64,000 bases of DNA from Theropithecus gelada (GCF_003255815.1 NC_037683.1:81463790-81527789); one strand, 5' to 3'; positions 27,705 through 39,599 are shown, counted from the first letter of the stretch. The notes: a model not told the origin generated them from the sequence alone. Translations and numbers: made by a program.

Positions 27705-28451
27705 AATCTTCTTTATGGAGAGACATGATGGTGGGTGGGATGTGTAAATAGAAGCAGGATATAAAGTGCATGGGGTGTTGGTTCTGATACTTCTCAAGTC
27801 TCAAGAAACAAGAGCAGAATGGGTTTTATGGCCCAGTCCGTTTCCTGACAGAGCACGGAGTTCATATCTCATTGCTAATGCTCTTGCCCCAAGACTTGTG
27901 AGCTGCAGCTACCACCTTAATTAGCTTAGCTTTTAGAATGAAAAAAATTCTGGTGTTGTCTGGGTACAAATTCCAAAAGACCTGTAGCTCTATTTAGGAC
28001 TCAGAGAACAGAGGTGGTGTGGACCAGTGGATCATTAATAGGTTTAGAAGTCACCTGAGAAGACAGGTAAATGCACAATGCTGGCCTCCAGCCTCCTAAT
28101 TTTAGTGCTTTGAGAAAGAATCTCTGCTTTATTTTCACTAAGCACCTCCAGGTGGTTCTGTGGCAAGGATTTGGGACCATGCTTTGGGACCCTTCTCAAA
28201 CTAGAGGTTGGGACTTTGCAAAACTTCATGGAATTTGAATCCTGGGTATTTTTCTGTGGCACGAACCTGATTTCTTCTGCATGCTATTCCACATTGCTTC
28301 CTGTTTCCTCCCCAGTGGATGTTTCATTTTTGTTTCCTTTGCCCCTTGTTCTGTGTCCTGTTGTTCAGCATCTCTCCCTTTTTCTTAGGCTTCAGCTTAC
28401 ATATAGAAACCAGAGCTTAGGTGGAAACCCTCCCATCTCTTTAGACTCTCT

Positions 28452-28740
28452 CTCTTTTTTTTGAGAAGTCTCGTTTTATCGCCTAGGCTGGAGTGCAGTG
28501 GTGCCATCTGGGTTCACTGCAACCTCTGCCTCCTAGGTTCAAGCAATTCTCCTGCCTCAGCCTCCTGAGTAGATGGGATTACGGGCACATGCCACCAGGC
28601 CCGGCTAATTTTTGTATTTTTAGTAGAGACGGGTTTCGTCCTGTTGGTCAGGTTGGTCTCAAACTCCTGACCTCAAGTGACCCGCCTGCCTCAGCCTCCC
28701 AAAGTGCTAGGATTACAGGTGTGAGACACCACGCCCAGCC
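28452..28740 (-). mobile_element. Alu SINE
   Basis: Reverse-orientation Alu flanked by TAGACTCTCT (28443 and 28741) as target duplication. Confidence 0.94.
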
Positions 28741-29149
28741 TAGACTCTCTTTAAAATATATATATATATCTATGATTCACTTAATGGGACAGGGGAAAGA
28801 ACCCAATGAATATAAAGCTAACACTATCACTAAATCTCAACCTACTCCAAATCCTCCAAATTGTTTGCATATATATTTTTATATAGTTGGTATCTGTGTC
28901 TTTAGACCTTTTCATTCAACATCATCTCACTATGCATCTCCACTTATCAACACTGATGAAATGTTTATTTTTAGTGCCTCTATGGTAAAGTCCTTTTAAT
29001 TCCGTTAATAATTAAACAAAAAAATAGTTATCACTATTATTCCCCTAATTTTAAAATTAAGGTATTATGGCTATACCTTTTGCTTTTCTGCTCGAATAAT
29101 GGCAGAAGTCTTAGGATAAACAGATATACAAATTTCATTCTGTTTTCCA

Positions 29150-29700
29150 ACAGGTATTAGTTGGGCCTTGCACGGTACCAAGCAGTGTGCTGAGGCTAGA
29201 GATGGGATAATACACACGAGAGACCCAAATCCTAAAAATCTAATAGTTGAGACAGAGAAAACAATTAGAAACTGTGATAAGTGCTAGGAAGGAAATAAAT
29301 AGGGTGCTCAGAAGGGAAATAATAGAGGAAGATATATTGCAGTATAAGGTGGTCAGAAAAGGCCTGTTAGAGGTGCTTCCACTGAAGCTGAAATCTACAG
29401 AGAAGAATAGAAACTGTGTGTGTTGGGGGTGCGGAGGTGAAAGCTAGCAAGCAGGAAGAGAATCTGGAAAAGGCTGTGAGGCCAAAACAGCCTTGGAATC
29501 TTCAAAGCACCAAAAGAGGACCATGTGGCTGAATGACGGGGGAATGTGGCATGAGATGAGGTTAGAGAGGGAGGTAAACAACAAAATCATACAAGGGCTA
29601 TTTAGGCCATGATAAAAATTTGTGCTTTCTTCTCAGTGCAGTGAAAACCATCGATGGGTTTTTAAAAGGAGCATGACATTCTTTGTTTAGTATTGGCTGC
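29150..29700 (+). mobile_element. Ancient LINE (L2-like) fragment
   Basis: Contains GGCCTTGCACGGTACCAAGC, GTGATAAGTGCTAGGAAGGA, then GGTGGTCAGAAAAGGCCTGT and TTTAGGCCATGATAA, an order typical of a widespread old repeat I associate with L2. Confidence 0.5.
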
Positions 29701-30028
29701 CATGTGCAGAATGGGTGGGCCAAGGGCAAAAATGGATACAGGCAGGAAAAAGAGGGTGTCATTGTGAGAGGCACATGAGAGATGATGGTGTGTGGCCAGG
29801 TGGGGAGTGGTGAAGGTGATGAGAACTCACAGGACAGAGATAGATTTTCATGGTAGAAGCAACACAATTTAGTGGAAGAAGGATGGGGAGGGGTAAGACA
29901 TTATTAGATTTCAAAAAACCATCCCAGGTTTTCAGCAGGGGCAACTCAATGAACAAAATGTCAATTCCTTTCTGCCTTGTGCTTCTCCTGGCCTATTGAG
30001 TGTAGACACAAATGTGCAAGAGTCTCAC

Positions 30029-30124
30029 CAGAAGCTCAAAGAAGAACCAGGCATACTTGAAGACTGTTTCTCTCACCATTCCAGTGCTGACCACCATCTG
30101 GAGGGCAAGCTCCTCGTGGAAATG
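30029..30124 (-). CDS. DOCK8: DOCK8 exon e10: helical region
   Basis: A 96-bp, 32-codon exon in phase 0 encoding HFHEELALQMVVSTGMVRET followed by VFKYAWFFFELL. The F-HEELALQ and AWFFFEL motifs are conserved in DOCK6 and DOCK7, marking a return to the structured helical region after the linker. The acceptor is TTATTTAG and the donor GTGAGA. Confidence 0.97.
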
Positions 30125-30569
30125 CTAAATAAGAACCACAAAAATTAGGCTGTGATGACAAAGGCTATTATTATTCACCAACACTTCTTTTCTTTTCTTC
30201 CCCCTCTCCGCCAATTTAATAGCTTGTTAGTTACTGAAGCATGTGTCTTAGATGTTCTAGGCAGTAAGTGGTGGATGGCAAAGTCGGTGCTGAGATCACC
30301 TGAGACTGGAGGACATTTCGGTGGGTAGAAGGCTGAGGTCAGTGCTGCACAGGACAGACAGGTTTGAAGGAATGGACTCAGCCTGGAAGTGAAACTCTAG
30401 TCTATGGGGGAAACATTTTGGGTAGCCATCAAAACTGGCACTGTTTTACTTTCCTCTCAGGTCCTGCTGAAAACTCTGCATGACCACGTGCAAGCCATTC
30501 CTCTCTTTGCCCTCCGTTTTCTCATCCATAAAATCAGTTGGTTGGTGGCAGCAGTTCTCAAACTGGGTT

Positions 30570-30871
30570 TTTTTTTTTTTTTTTTGAGATAGGGCTGCAC
30601 TCTGTCGCCCAGGCTGGAGTGCAGTGGCGTAATCTCACTCACTGCAAATTCCCTGGCTCAAGCAATCCTCCCACCTACTTTAGTCCCAAATAGCTAGGGC
30701 TAAAGGCATACGCCACCAAGCCCAGCTAATTGTTTTATTATTTTTTTTTTTTGGTACAGATGGGGTTTCACCATGCTACCCACTTAGTCTCAAACTCCTG
30801 AGCTCAAGCAATGCACCCGCCTTGGCCTCCCAAAGTGCTGGGATTACGGGAGTGAGCCACTATTCCTGGCC
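30570..30871 (-). mobile_element. Alu SINE, J-like
   Basis: Reverse-orientation diverged Alu (GAGATAGGGCTGCACTCTG to CACTATTCCTGGCC). Confidence 0.93.
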
Positions 30872-30879
30872 TCTTTGTA

Positions 30880-31042
30880 TCAGAATCCCTTGGAGGGCCT
30901 GATGAAACACAGACTGCTGGGCCCCACCCCCAGATATTCTGATTCAATAGCCTGGGAATTTGCATTTCTAACAAGTTCCCAGATGCCGCTGCTGCTGCTG
31001 CTGCTGCTGCTGGTCCAGGGTCACACTTTGAAAACCACTGTC
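30880..31042 (+). mobile_element. MER5A DNA-transposon relic with a CTG run
   Basis: Shows ACTGCTGGGCCCCACCCCCA, ATTTGCATTTCTAACAAGTTC and CACTTTGAAAACCACTG. At 30988-31012 the normally short GCTG part has grown to about eight CTG units. Confidence 0.8.
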
Positions 31043-31749
31043 TGGATGGTATCGAAACGCTCTGGGAGACTGGACAATTTTTGTTTTTATAATGTCAATA
31101 TGGCATTGTGGGAAACAGGATGGATGGGGGTTTATGAGAGGATGTTGTGCTCTGAAAGGCATAGCAGTATCAGCCTTAACTCACAGCTTCTAAATTTCTA
31201 TGTCCCAGGGCCGGATGCTTGGAAAGTCCCCTAGCTCCACTTTGCGTCTTCGCTTCCCTTCAAGTCACCTACTGCTCAGTAGCAAATGGCGCACATGGTG
31301 ACTTACACCTTTCCCATTCTCCAGCGTGTCTGGCTATGTGTTCACGTTCCTGACAATCATTTTGATGAGGAAGAAGTTCAAGACTGAAGATAGGGCAATC
31401 AGTCCATTAAAGAGTGCTTGATAATGTCCTGGTCTTAAAATAGAAAGCCTTACATCTTGGGGACTCCCTCAGTCCGGGGCAAATGAGAACAGTTGGTCAC
31501 CCTAATTAATGCCAAAAATGATGTCTAGGAATTTTCTGTGGTTTTCTTTCATCTTATGCCCACAAAACCTGGAATAAATATAAACTCATTTTTTTTTTTC
31601 TGGTTAAGAAAGTAGGCAAGAAAGCTAAAGCTATCTGAACACCCTAATATCATAGCCTTATTTGCAAATTAAGTTTCAAAGTCAACACCTAAAGCAAAAA
31701 CTGATTACAGCAAACATTGCTCTTGACAGTTGTTTAAATTATCCACAGA

Positions 31750-32056
31750 GGGCTAGGTGTGTTGACTCATGCCTGTAATCCCAGCACTTTGGGAGGCTGA
31801 GGAGGGCAGATTACTTGAGGTCAGGAGTTTGAGACAAGCCTGGCCAACATGGTGAAACCTCATCTATATTAAAAATACAAAAATTAGCCAGGTGTGATGG
31901 TTCATGGTTGTAATCCCAGCTACTTGGGAGGCTGAGGCAGGAGAATCACTTAAACTTGGGAGGCAGAGGTTGCAGTGAGCCAAGATTGCACCATGGTACT
32001 CCAGCCTGGGTGACAGAGTGAGTGAGACTCCGTTTCAAAAAAATAAATAAATAAAG
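31750..32056 (+). mobile_element. Alu SINE
   Basis: GGCTAGGTGTGTTGACTCAT to CTCCGTTTCAAAAAAATAAA; tail is (AAAT)n-rich. Confidence 0.93.
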
Positions 32057-33146
32057 TTACCCACAGGGTCCAGTATGCATGCAACCCAATGTACTAATTC
32101 TTGTGTACATTAAAATTTGAGAGCTACTCAGCTAAACTAAAAGATGACAAAGGGAAAATCTCTGTATACATGCTTGGGTATTTTAACCAATTAGATCCCC
32201 AGTGGGTTAGTGGTGATGAATGGAGACTGCTTAGGTGTTTCAGCTTATCGGTTGGTTTCACTTCATTTTGTGAGGTTAGTCAAACCTTAATAATTTTAAT
32301 ACACATTAACACATTTGTTTGCTGTTGTGAGTTTTAAGTGAAGCTGTCTCACTTGAGAGAGGCGTGGGGTTGAGTTTTAATCTAGCAGGTGGTCTAACTG
32401 TGCACATGATATAACTGGACAACACTTTGATCTTCTCAATGTAGGAAAGATATGCTCCCCCAGCTTCAAAGATTGCCTCTAGAAAATAGGTCAGTTTGTC
32501 TGCCAGGGTCTTATGGCAAGAAGAGATTAGATAAGGATAAGCTGCTTCTTAAAGTAATTTATGCTGCTTTCTGGGCAGCATTATTACAAGAACACCTTGC
32601 TCTGGAGGTTATATAAAATAGCCAAGTAGCAAAACCCTGTCTGCTAAGCTATTAAGGAAACATATTGGCCACACTTCCCTTTGAAATAAAATGTCTCTAT
32701 CCTGGTCATTTCAGGTCAAAACATGGCAGTTACAAAACCAAACAGGACATGGGTTAAAGAAATCAGGCTGTAGGCAAATAATGGTTTTTAAGAAAGGAAA
32801 ATGGTATAATACTTATAACCAGTCACGGCATAGGGCCTGTGATAGCCTAATTCTAAATTTTAGAGCAAGTGGACAAATCTGTTTTTAGCCTAACCGTATC
32901 TTTTTTCCACTTTTCCTTTTAGAGTTAAATCCCGGTACCTCTCACTAGACATATGGTGCCTGGAATACCGCGAAGTGTATAGCACCAGGCCCCGGCCCTC
33001 CCACACTTGATCTTTCCCTCATCCAGTCCAAAGGGAGCCTTGGGGAGGCTCATTCCCTCCTTGCCTGTTTAATAAGCATTACCCTGTGATGTGAGCTCTT
33101 GCAAATGGCTTCCTGTGTTATCCTTTGTAATAAGCGTATGTACTGT

Positions 33147-33441
33147 TTTTTTTCTTTTTTTGAGATGGAGTCTCATTCTGTCGCCCAGGCTGGAGTGCAG
33201 TTTCACAATCTCAGCTCACTGCAGCCTCCACCTCCCATGTTCAAGTTATTCTCCTGCCTCAGCCTCCTGAGCAGCTGAGATTACAGGTGCCTGCCACTAT
33301 GCCCAGCTAGTTTTTGTATCTTTAGTAGAGAGGGTTTCACCATGTTGGCCAGGCTTATCTTGAACTCCTGACCTCAGGTAATCCACCCACCTCGGCCTCC
33401 CAAAGCGCTGGGATTATAGGTGTGAGCAGCTGTGCCCCGCC
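33147..33441 (-). mobile_element. Alu SINE
   Basis: Reverse-orientation Alu from the T tail with GAGATGGAGTCTCATTCTG to GAGCAGCTGTGCCCCGCC. Confidence 0.93.
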
Positions 33442-33442
33442 A

Positions 33443-33560
33443 TATTTACATTTTTAAATGTAATTTTACATTTAAAATGTAAAATGTACTTTTACATTAA
33501 ATGTAAATGTACTTTTATTACATTTGTAATGTAATAATGTAATGTAATAAATACATTACA
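33443..33560. repeat. AT-rich palindromic simple repeat
   Basis: Repeated and inverted copies of ACATTTAAAATGTAAAATGT- and TAATGTAATGTAATAAATAC-type units directly after the Alu. Potential hairpins. Confidence 0.85.
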
Positions 33561-33890
33561 TTAAAAACTTCAGTAGCTACTATAATGGTGAGACTCTTCG
33601 GTGCCTAGAAGACAGGAAACTTGGGGCAGACAGCTTTTTTCAACTCCATCCCTCAGATCACACAGGCTGTGACTATGATTGGGGATTTTATTGCTTTAAA
33701 AACCCTGGTAAGCAGTTTAACAGCTTTTAAAGTTTCTGAACTCATAGGTAAGGCTGATTGTGAAGAATTACAAGGAAGCATCTCATATTACTTTATATAG
33801 TATTGAAACAAATGATACCTAATTATTGCCATTCACTTTTGTCAAGGATGAACTGTCCCCAGCTTTCTCTCTACTAAAAGGAGGCTAATG

Positions 33891-34060
33891 CAGTGGTTCT
33901 CAAAGTGTGGTCCTGGACCAGCATCAGCTGGGAACTTGTTAGAAATGCAAATTCTTGAGCCTCCAGCTCAGATCTATTGAATCAGAAACTCAGGGGGTAG
34001 GGTCCAGCGATGAGTTTTAACAAGGCTTCCAGGTAATTCTGATGCATGAGAAAGTGAAAG
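33891..34060 (-). mobile_element. MER5A DNA-transposon relic
   Basis: GCAGTGGTTCTCAAAGTGTG, then GACCAGCATCAGCTGGGAAC and GTTAGAAATGCAAATTCTTG: the complement of the MER5A pattern. Confidence 0.85.
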
Positions 34061-34128
34061 AAACACTGAGTTAAGGGGTAGTTAGGTGGTCAAATGTGGG
34101 GTAAACGACAGGGCTGCAAAAGTGTGGG

Positions 34129-34184
34129 GTGTGTGCGCGCGCGTGTGTGTGTGTGCGCGCGCGTGTGTGTGTGTGTGCGCGCAC
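34129..34184. repeat. GT/GC alternating tract beside exon e9
   Basis: About 55 bp of alternating GT and GC steps in two GC-to-GT cycles. It lies about 110 bp downstream, in transcript direction, of the e9 donor. Confidence 0.95.
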
Positions 34185-34295
34185 AACAGGACCAGGCAGG
34201 GGAGCACTTTGACTATTTTCAAGCACAGTGTGAGGGCATGAGGAAGTCCTTCTGTTCTTATCCTGTGATGATCCTCACATTGCTCTGTTCGGTAC

Positions 34296-34391
34296 CTTTT
34301 TGCTGGCTGGCCTTGGGGCTGTAGTTGAACTTGGAACATCACTATTGCCAGAGCAATAGTAAGACATTCGGCTGCAGTTGCGATCGGCCAT
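34296..34391 (-). CDS. DOCK8: DOCK8 exon e9: variable linker
   Basis: A 96-bp, 32-codon exon in phase 0 encoding MADRNCSRMSYYCSGNSDVP and SSTTAPRPASKK. It is the least conserved exon of the set: against the human protein I recall several substitutions at MADRN, GNSDVP and SSTTAP. It probably forms a flexible linker. The donor GTACCG is followed about 110 bp downstream by a long GT/GC alternating tract. Confidence 0.95.
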
Positions 34392-35319
34392 CTAAAACAC
34401 ATAAACCATGGCTTAACAGTCAACCAACCATGGAAAGGTAAGCCAGACACCTGGAAATCACAACCTCAGAATTCATTGTTTATGCATTTATTTTTTCCTG
34501 GTTACAAAGGTAAAATAATTGCTATAAGTAAATATAAAACAAAGCAAAGACGGTGAAGTTATACCTAATTCTACTTGCTCTTGAGATAATCCCTGTTACT
34601 AGTTTGTGTGTAGCAACCTACAGTTAAAAACTATTTAAGAATCTGGGGTGCTGAGTAGTCCCTTCCAACATTCTAGGAGTCTGTGACTTCAGGGGACGCC
34701 AGGAAAAAACGTGTGGGAACAGTGCCTCTCTGTGGTTTAATATGGTACTGCACCGCACTGTCTCCCACACACCAATACATTGTCAAAAACTACTTCCGAA
34801 AGGAAGTGGAGGGGTCATGCGCTATTAAACATTTTCTCCCCGTGCTACAAAATAATTCAAAAACTGTTAACCCTGTCCACATAAAAATTTAATATTTTCA
34901 TTTTTATCAAAGAAAAATAGAAAGATCTAGGCTGTCAATAATAGCTGCAGACCACTTTTTTCCTGGGTGATCAGAAAGTGGTATTGCTGAAAGGGGTCTT
35001 CCATATGAGGCTGAACCATGGTGCGCTGGCAAATGTTTAACAACCAGTTGTCAGTGGGGTAGGGCTAATTTGTAGCATCTGCCAATTTCTGTGCCATAAA
35101 TACTTTCATCATAGCTGATTTCAATCTGCCAACATGATGTCATGGAAATGCAGTTAGGGAGACATGTGCGGTAGCAAATCGTTATATAATATTTCCATCA
35201 CACAGACACAGTAGACATAAAGAACGAAGAACTTAGATATCATAGCATCCAACGAAATTATTAGGAAGGGACTAGGTTTAGCTTTTCAAAGTGAACTTCT
35301 AATTTTGGAGTAGTTATTT

Positions 35320-35560
35320 ATATAGTTATTAGATTTACAGAGAAGTTGCAAAGTTAGTATTTCTTATATGCCTTTCATTGCATTTCTCTTAATGTTAATA
35401 TCTTTTATGATAAGGTACATTTGTCAAAACTAAGAAATTAGCATTGATATGTTACTATTAACTAAACCATGAACAATTCAGATTTCACCAGTTTTTGTAC
35501 TCATGTCCTATTTCTGTTCCGAGATACAATCTAGCATACCACATTGCATTCAGATTACCT
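35320..35560 (+). mobile_element. Old L1-like fragment
   Basis: TTAGATTTACAGAGAAGTTGC, then TTGTCAAAACTAAGAAATTAG and CAGATTTCACCAGTTTTTGT, a block common in old LINEs. Family assignment is tentative. Confidence 0.5.
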
Positions 35561-35799
35561 TTGTTTTTAATATAACCTATTTAATTTTAAGTTTATACAA
35601 TTTAATTTTAACAATATCTGTTTCAAAACTGGCTCAAAAAATTCTGGAAAACTAAGCAATCAGCCTTTGGGAACAGGTATGAACTCGCTCTAGCACATCC
35701 CTGCACTGATTTTTGTAAGTCAAAAAGGATAGAATATGAATAATTCCTGATGGCTCAAACTATAGATCATCAGCATCTCAGGGGGTGAATCCAGAGTTT

Positions 35800-36082
35800 T
35801 TTTTTTTTAGACGGAGTCTCACTCTGTCACCCAGGCTGGAGTGCAGTGGCGCAATCTCGGCTCACTGCAAGCTCTGCTTCCTGGGTTCACACCATTCTCC
35901 TGCCTCAGCCTCCTGAGTAGTTGGGACTACAGACACCCATCACCACACCTGGCTAGTATTTTGTATTTTTAGTAGTGACAGGGTTTCACCGTGTTAACCA
36001 GGATGGTCTCGATCTCCTGACCTCGTAATTGGCCCGCCTCCCAAAGTGCTGGGATTATAGGCGTGAGCCACTGCACCCGGCC
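35800..36082 (-). mobile_element. Alu SINE, Y-like
   Basis: Reverse-orientation Alu; GAATCCAG appears on both sides (35787 and 36084) as target duplication. A 10-15 bp deletion lies at CTCGTAATTGGCCCGCC. Confidence 0.94.
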
Positions 36083-36997
36083 GAATCCAGTGTTTTTAAA
36101 AGATCCAGGGTAGACGGTTCTTAAGTTCATCCAGAGGTCAGGACCTCTGCAGAGATGAGGACATGAGGCCTAGCACAGTTAAATGACTTTCCCACGGCCA
36201 CACGGTGGGGCGGTATCGGCGCCCAGCCCCAAACCCTGGTCTCCAGATTTCCTTCCTCATGCCACACTGTGTCAAGTGGGTGGAATTTGCAAGGGTGAAA
36301 CTGTGTCTGTGTCTAAACCTAGAGATTTTGATTTCTCTTAATCAGGGGAAATGGTATTACTCTAAAAGCTCAGCCACCCTGAGGACACAGATCACTGGAG
36401 AAAAACTTCAGGCTAAGAATTCCTCGTGGTAGCTTTGTGAGTAGACAAAAAACCACTGGATCGTATACTCCGTCTTTATAAAAAGGGTGAATTTTATGGT
36501 ATGTGAATAATATCAAAATCTTTAAAAAATTCCTAATGAGAGACAATCTACAAAATACCTGATCATTACTCCTCAAAACTGTCAAGGGCATGAAGAACAA
36601 AGAAAGTCTAAGAAATTGTTCCCAGCAAGAGGAGCCTATGGAGGCAAGACTGCAAAATGTAATGTGGCATCCTGAATGGGATCCTGGGACAGAAAAAGGA
36701 CACTGGAGAAAAACTGAGACGTGGTGAATAAAGATGAACTTAATGAATGATAATATTGCATGAATATCAGTTCACAAATTGTGCCAAAAGTACCATTTTA
36801 ATGTAAAATGTTAATAATGGGGAGACTGGGTAGAGCGTATGTAATTCTATAACTCTAAAACTGTTCATGATAAAGTAAAACTTTATCATGAAAAAAATAA
36901 AGAATTCATGGAGGGAAAAACAATATAGGGCAAGTCATCAACCCTCTCAGGATGTCAGTTTTCATTTGCTTGTAAAATTTGGCATTGCTCCTTGGGA

Positions 36998-37607
36998 TTT
37001 TTTTTTTGGAGATGGAGTCTCACTCTTGTATCCCAAGCTGGAGTGCAGTGGTGCAACCTCGGCTCACTGCAACCTCCACCTCCTGTGTTCAAGCAATTCT
37101 CCTGCCTCAGCCTCCTGAGTAGCTGGGATTACAGGTGCCTACTACCACGCCTGACTAATGTTTTGTTTTTGTTTTTTTCTTTTTTTTTTGAGACGGAGTT
37201 TTGCCCTTGTTGCCCAGGCTGGAGTGCAATGGCGCAATCTCAGCTCATCACAACCTCCGCCTCCTGGGTTCAAGAGATTCTCCTGCCTCAGCCTCCTGAG
37301 TAGCTGGGATTACAGGCATGTGCTACCACGCCCAGCTAATTTTGTATTTTTAGTAGAGATGGGGTTTCACCATGTTAGCCAGGCTGGTCTTGAACTCCTG
37401 ACCTTGTGATCCACCCACCTTGGCCTCCCAAAGTGCTGGGATTACAGGCGTGAGTCACCGCGCTTGGCCAATTTTTTTTGTATTTTTAGTAGAGATGGGG
37501 TTTCACCATGTTGGCCAGGATGGTCTTGAATTCTTGACCTCAAGTAATCCGCCCACCTCGGCCTCCCAAAGTGCTGGGATTACAGGCGTGAGCCACCGCG
37601 CCCAGCC
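36998..37607 (-). mobile_element. Outer Alu of a nested pair
   Basis: Right arm at 36998-37160 and left arm at 37470-37607 belong to one reverse Alu. Its target duplication GCTCCTTGGGATTT (36987) / GCTCCTCGGGATTT (37608) flanks the whole block. Confidence 0.92.
37161..37469 (-). mobile_element. Inner Alu inserted in the outer Alu
   Basis: A complete reverse Alu with its own T-rich tail, ending at CACCGCGCTTGGCC, after which the outer Alu resumes at TTTTTGTATTTTTAGTAG. Confidence 0.93.
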
Positions 37608-38046
37608 GCTCCTCGGGATTTTTTTTTTTTTGTGAGATAATCAATCTGTGGATGTTAATGAACGTAAGAGGTAGATATTAAAGCAACAAAACAAAATTAA
37701 AGGCAACCTTTCTAGGTATCAAAAGTTAAAGCTATTTTTTTTTCCTTGAAAATAAAATGCATGGTTCAGCCACATGACTGCACATGGCTAAAGCCCTGAT
37801 ACTCTAAAACGTTGCTACCCGAGTTAAGCAGTTCTCAGCAAATCCTCAGATGCTGGTCTTGCTGCCGCATCTGTCAGAATGGTCTTAATCGGTTCTAAAG
37901 AACGTTAATCACTCCAAAGCTGAGCATGAAAGCGTCTGATCAGCACAGTGGGCAGCAGCACTGGTTGCTTTTGTGTTATTTCTCCAAGTTTTAGTTAAAA
38001 AATAAAAAAGCCTGTGTCCCCTTCCAGGGTTTGCCACCTTTCCTAC

Positions 38047-38216
38047 CTTTGAAGACATGACGTTCTTCACTTCCTCATCCGCTGCAGAGTGTGTCCCCGC
38101 GAGGTCTGGGTTACTGCTGCTCATCACCCGGGCCTGCAGCAGCTTTGAACTCACAGCAGCAGCTGACGTGCGTCCATAGGTGTGGTAGCGAGGGTCGGGG
38201 AGGGCAGTGGGAGCGC
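38047..38216 (-). CDS. DOCK8: DOCK8 exon e8: serine-rich linker
   Basis: A 170-bp exon completing a glycine codon split with e7. It encodes APTALPDPRYHTYGRTSAAA, then LLQARVMSSSNPDLAGTHSA and DEEVKNVMSSK. This is a low-complexity, serine-rich linker with the SSSNPDLAGT motif shared, in altered form, with DOCK7. Compared with the human protein as I remember it, it looks one residue shorter at PDPRYHTY. The donor is GTAGGA. Confidence 0.96.
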
Positions 38217-38754
38217 CTGCACCCCACCAGGCAGAGACATGTCAACACACAGGGGAACAGAATCACTCACGGAGTTTAAGAAGGAACTGAAGAGGGATAG
38301 GGTTGTTGAAAAGCCACTGGATTAGGCCTTGGAATTAGGGTCTTCTTAGCAAACCCTGGTTGGGGCAGGGAGGCAATCTTTTGGAGAGAAGTAGATGGGG
38401 CATACGGCACCAGGGAGTGGTGGAGATTGTGGTAAACAGCCGACACATGCTTCTTACAAAGGCAGGGGGTACTACTGGCTCCAGTCTATTACTGCTATCG
38501 GGAAATGGACCCCAGGGTTGCTAGAGCTTCTGATTTCTCATAGCTAAAAATGTGGATATTTTTAATTTATCAATATTGAAATGATGACAACTTTACAATT
38601 CATGCAGTGAGGTTTTCTCAGATTCAAAAATCCATACAGTCATCTGAACCTTGTGAGGACTACTGTATATGATGCATATAGCTGTTTTTCATCCTTAAAT
38701 GTTGACATGTTTTCACAAGTGGTTATGGGAGTCTATGAGATATTACTATTTATT

Positions 38755-39050
38755 TATTTATTTTTTTGAGACAGGGTCTCACTTTGTCCTCCAGTTTGGA
38801 GTGCAGTGGCACGATCTTGGTTTACTGCAACCTCCGCCTCCCAAGTTCAAGTGATCCTTTTGCTTCAGCCTCCTGAGTAGCTGGGACTACAGGCACCTGC
38901 TACCATGCCTGGCTAAGTTTTGTAATTTTTGTAGAGATGGGCTTTTGCCATGTTGCTTAGGCTGGTCTTGAACTCCTGAGCTCAAGTGATCTGCTCACCT
39001 GGGCGTCCCAAAGTGCTGGGATTACAGGCGAGAGCCACCGCACCCAGCCA
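38755..39050 (-). mobile_element. Alu SINE
   Basis: Reverse-orientation Alu with a (TTTA)n tail, ending GAGCCACCGCACCCAGCC. Confidence 0.94.
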
Positions 39051-39599
39051 CATCACTAGTATTTTTAAAAACTCAATCAAATTTTCAGATTTGCTAGAAA
39101 TGAGGTTGCACAGACCAACAAAAGTGCCATGTTTATTTGGGTCTGCAATTTTGTGAACTCACTGATGCTAATGTTTATATCATGCTGACAAGAAGTTCTA
39201 CTTGATTATTACCTATGTAAATAATTAAGAAGAATTGGGGAAATGCATTACTATTATTTCAATAGTTTAGTTTGAGGGAAATGTGAAAAGGGATTTTTTT
39301 TTTTAATAACAAAAAGTTTAAGAACCACTGTCATTGGATACATCTTATTTCCTTTATTATACTAGAATCCTAGGCATCAGTCACCACTTCTCCATCTTAA
39401 AAAAGAGATTCTCAGCTGAATCATAAATTAGCAAGTGGGTAAAGACCAGTGAGGGATTATCAAATGGGCAGACCAAATAAGTGTTTAGAGCATAAAAAGA
39501 GGCAAGGGAGGAAGAAAGATCTATAAAGAAACACATAATTTCAGCATTCATGTAAGTTTTGTATTGTTCTGAAAACTAAAATGGAATTTTAGGGTGTTT

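Larger units (their letters stand above)
23744..30028 (-). other. DOCK8: DOCK8 intron e10-e11
   Basis: A 6.3-kb intron. It contains the palindrome at 24438-24705, the CTA/ATA repeat at 24966-25036, two Alus, an old unassigned repeat near 26400-26810 and an ancient LINE (L2-like) stretch near 29150-29700. The 25040-26390 stretch shows nothing I can name. Confidence 0.7.
30125..34295 (-). other. DOCK8: DOCK8 intron e9-e10
   Basis: A 4.2-kb intron with three Alus, two MER5A copies (one carrying a CTG run), an AT-rich palindromic stretch (33443-33560) and the GT/GC tract next to e9. 32060-33140 looks unique. Confidence 0.75.
34392..38046 (-). other. DOCK8: DOCK8 intron e8-e9
   Basis: A 3.7-kb intron with an old L1-like piece (about 35320-35560), one Alu (35800-36082), a MIR-like fragment (about 36120-36240), L1M 3'-end traces near 36480-36540 and the nested Alu pair (36998-37607). 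Confidence 0.7.
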
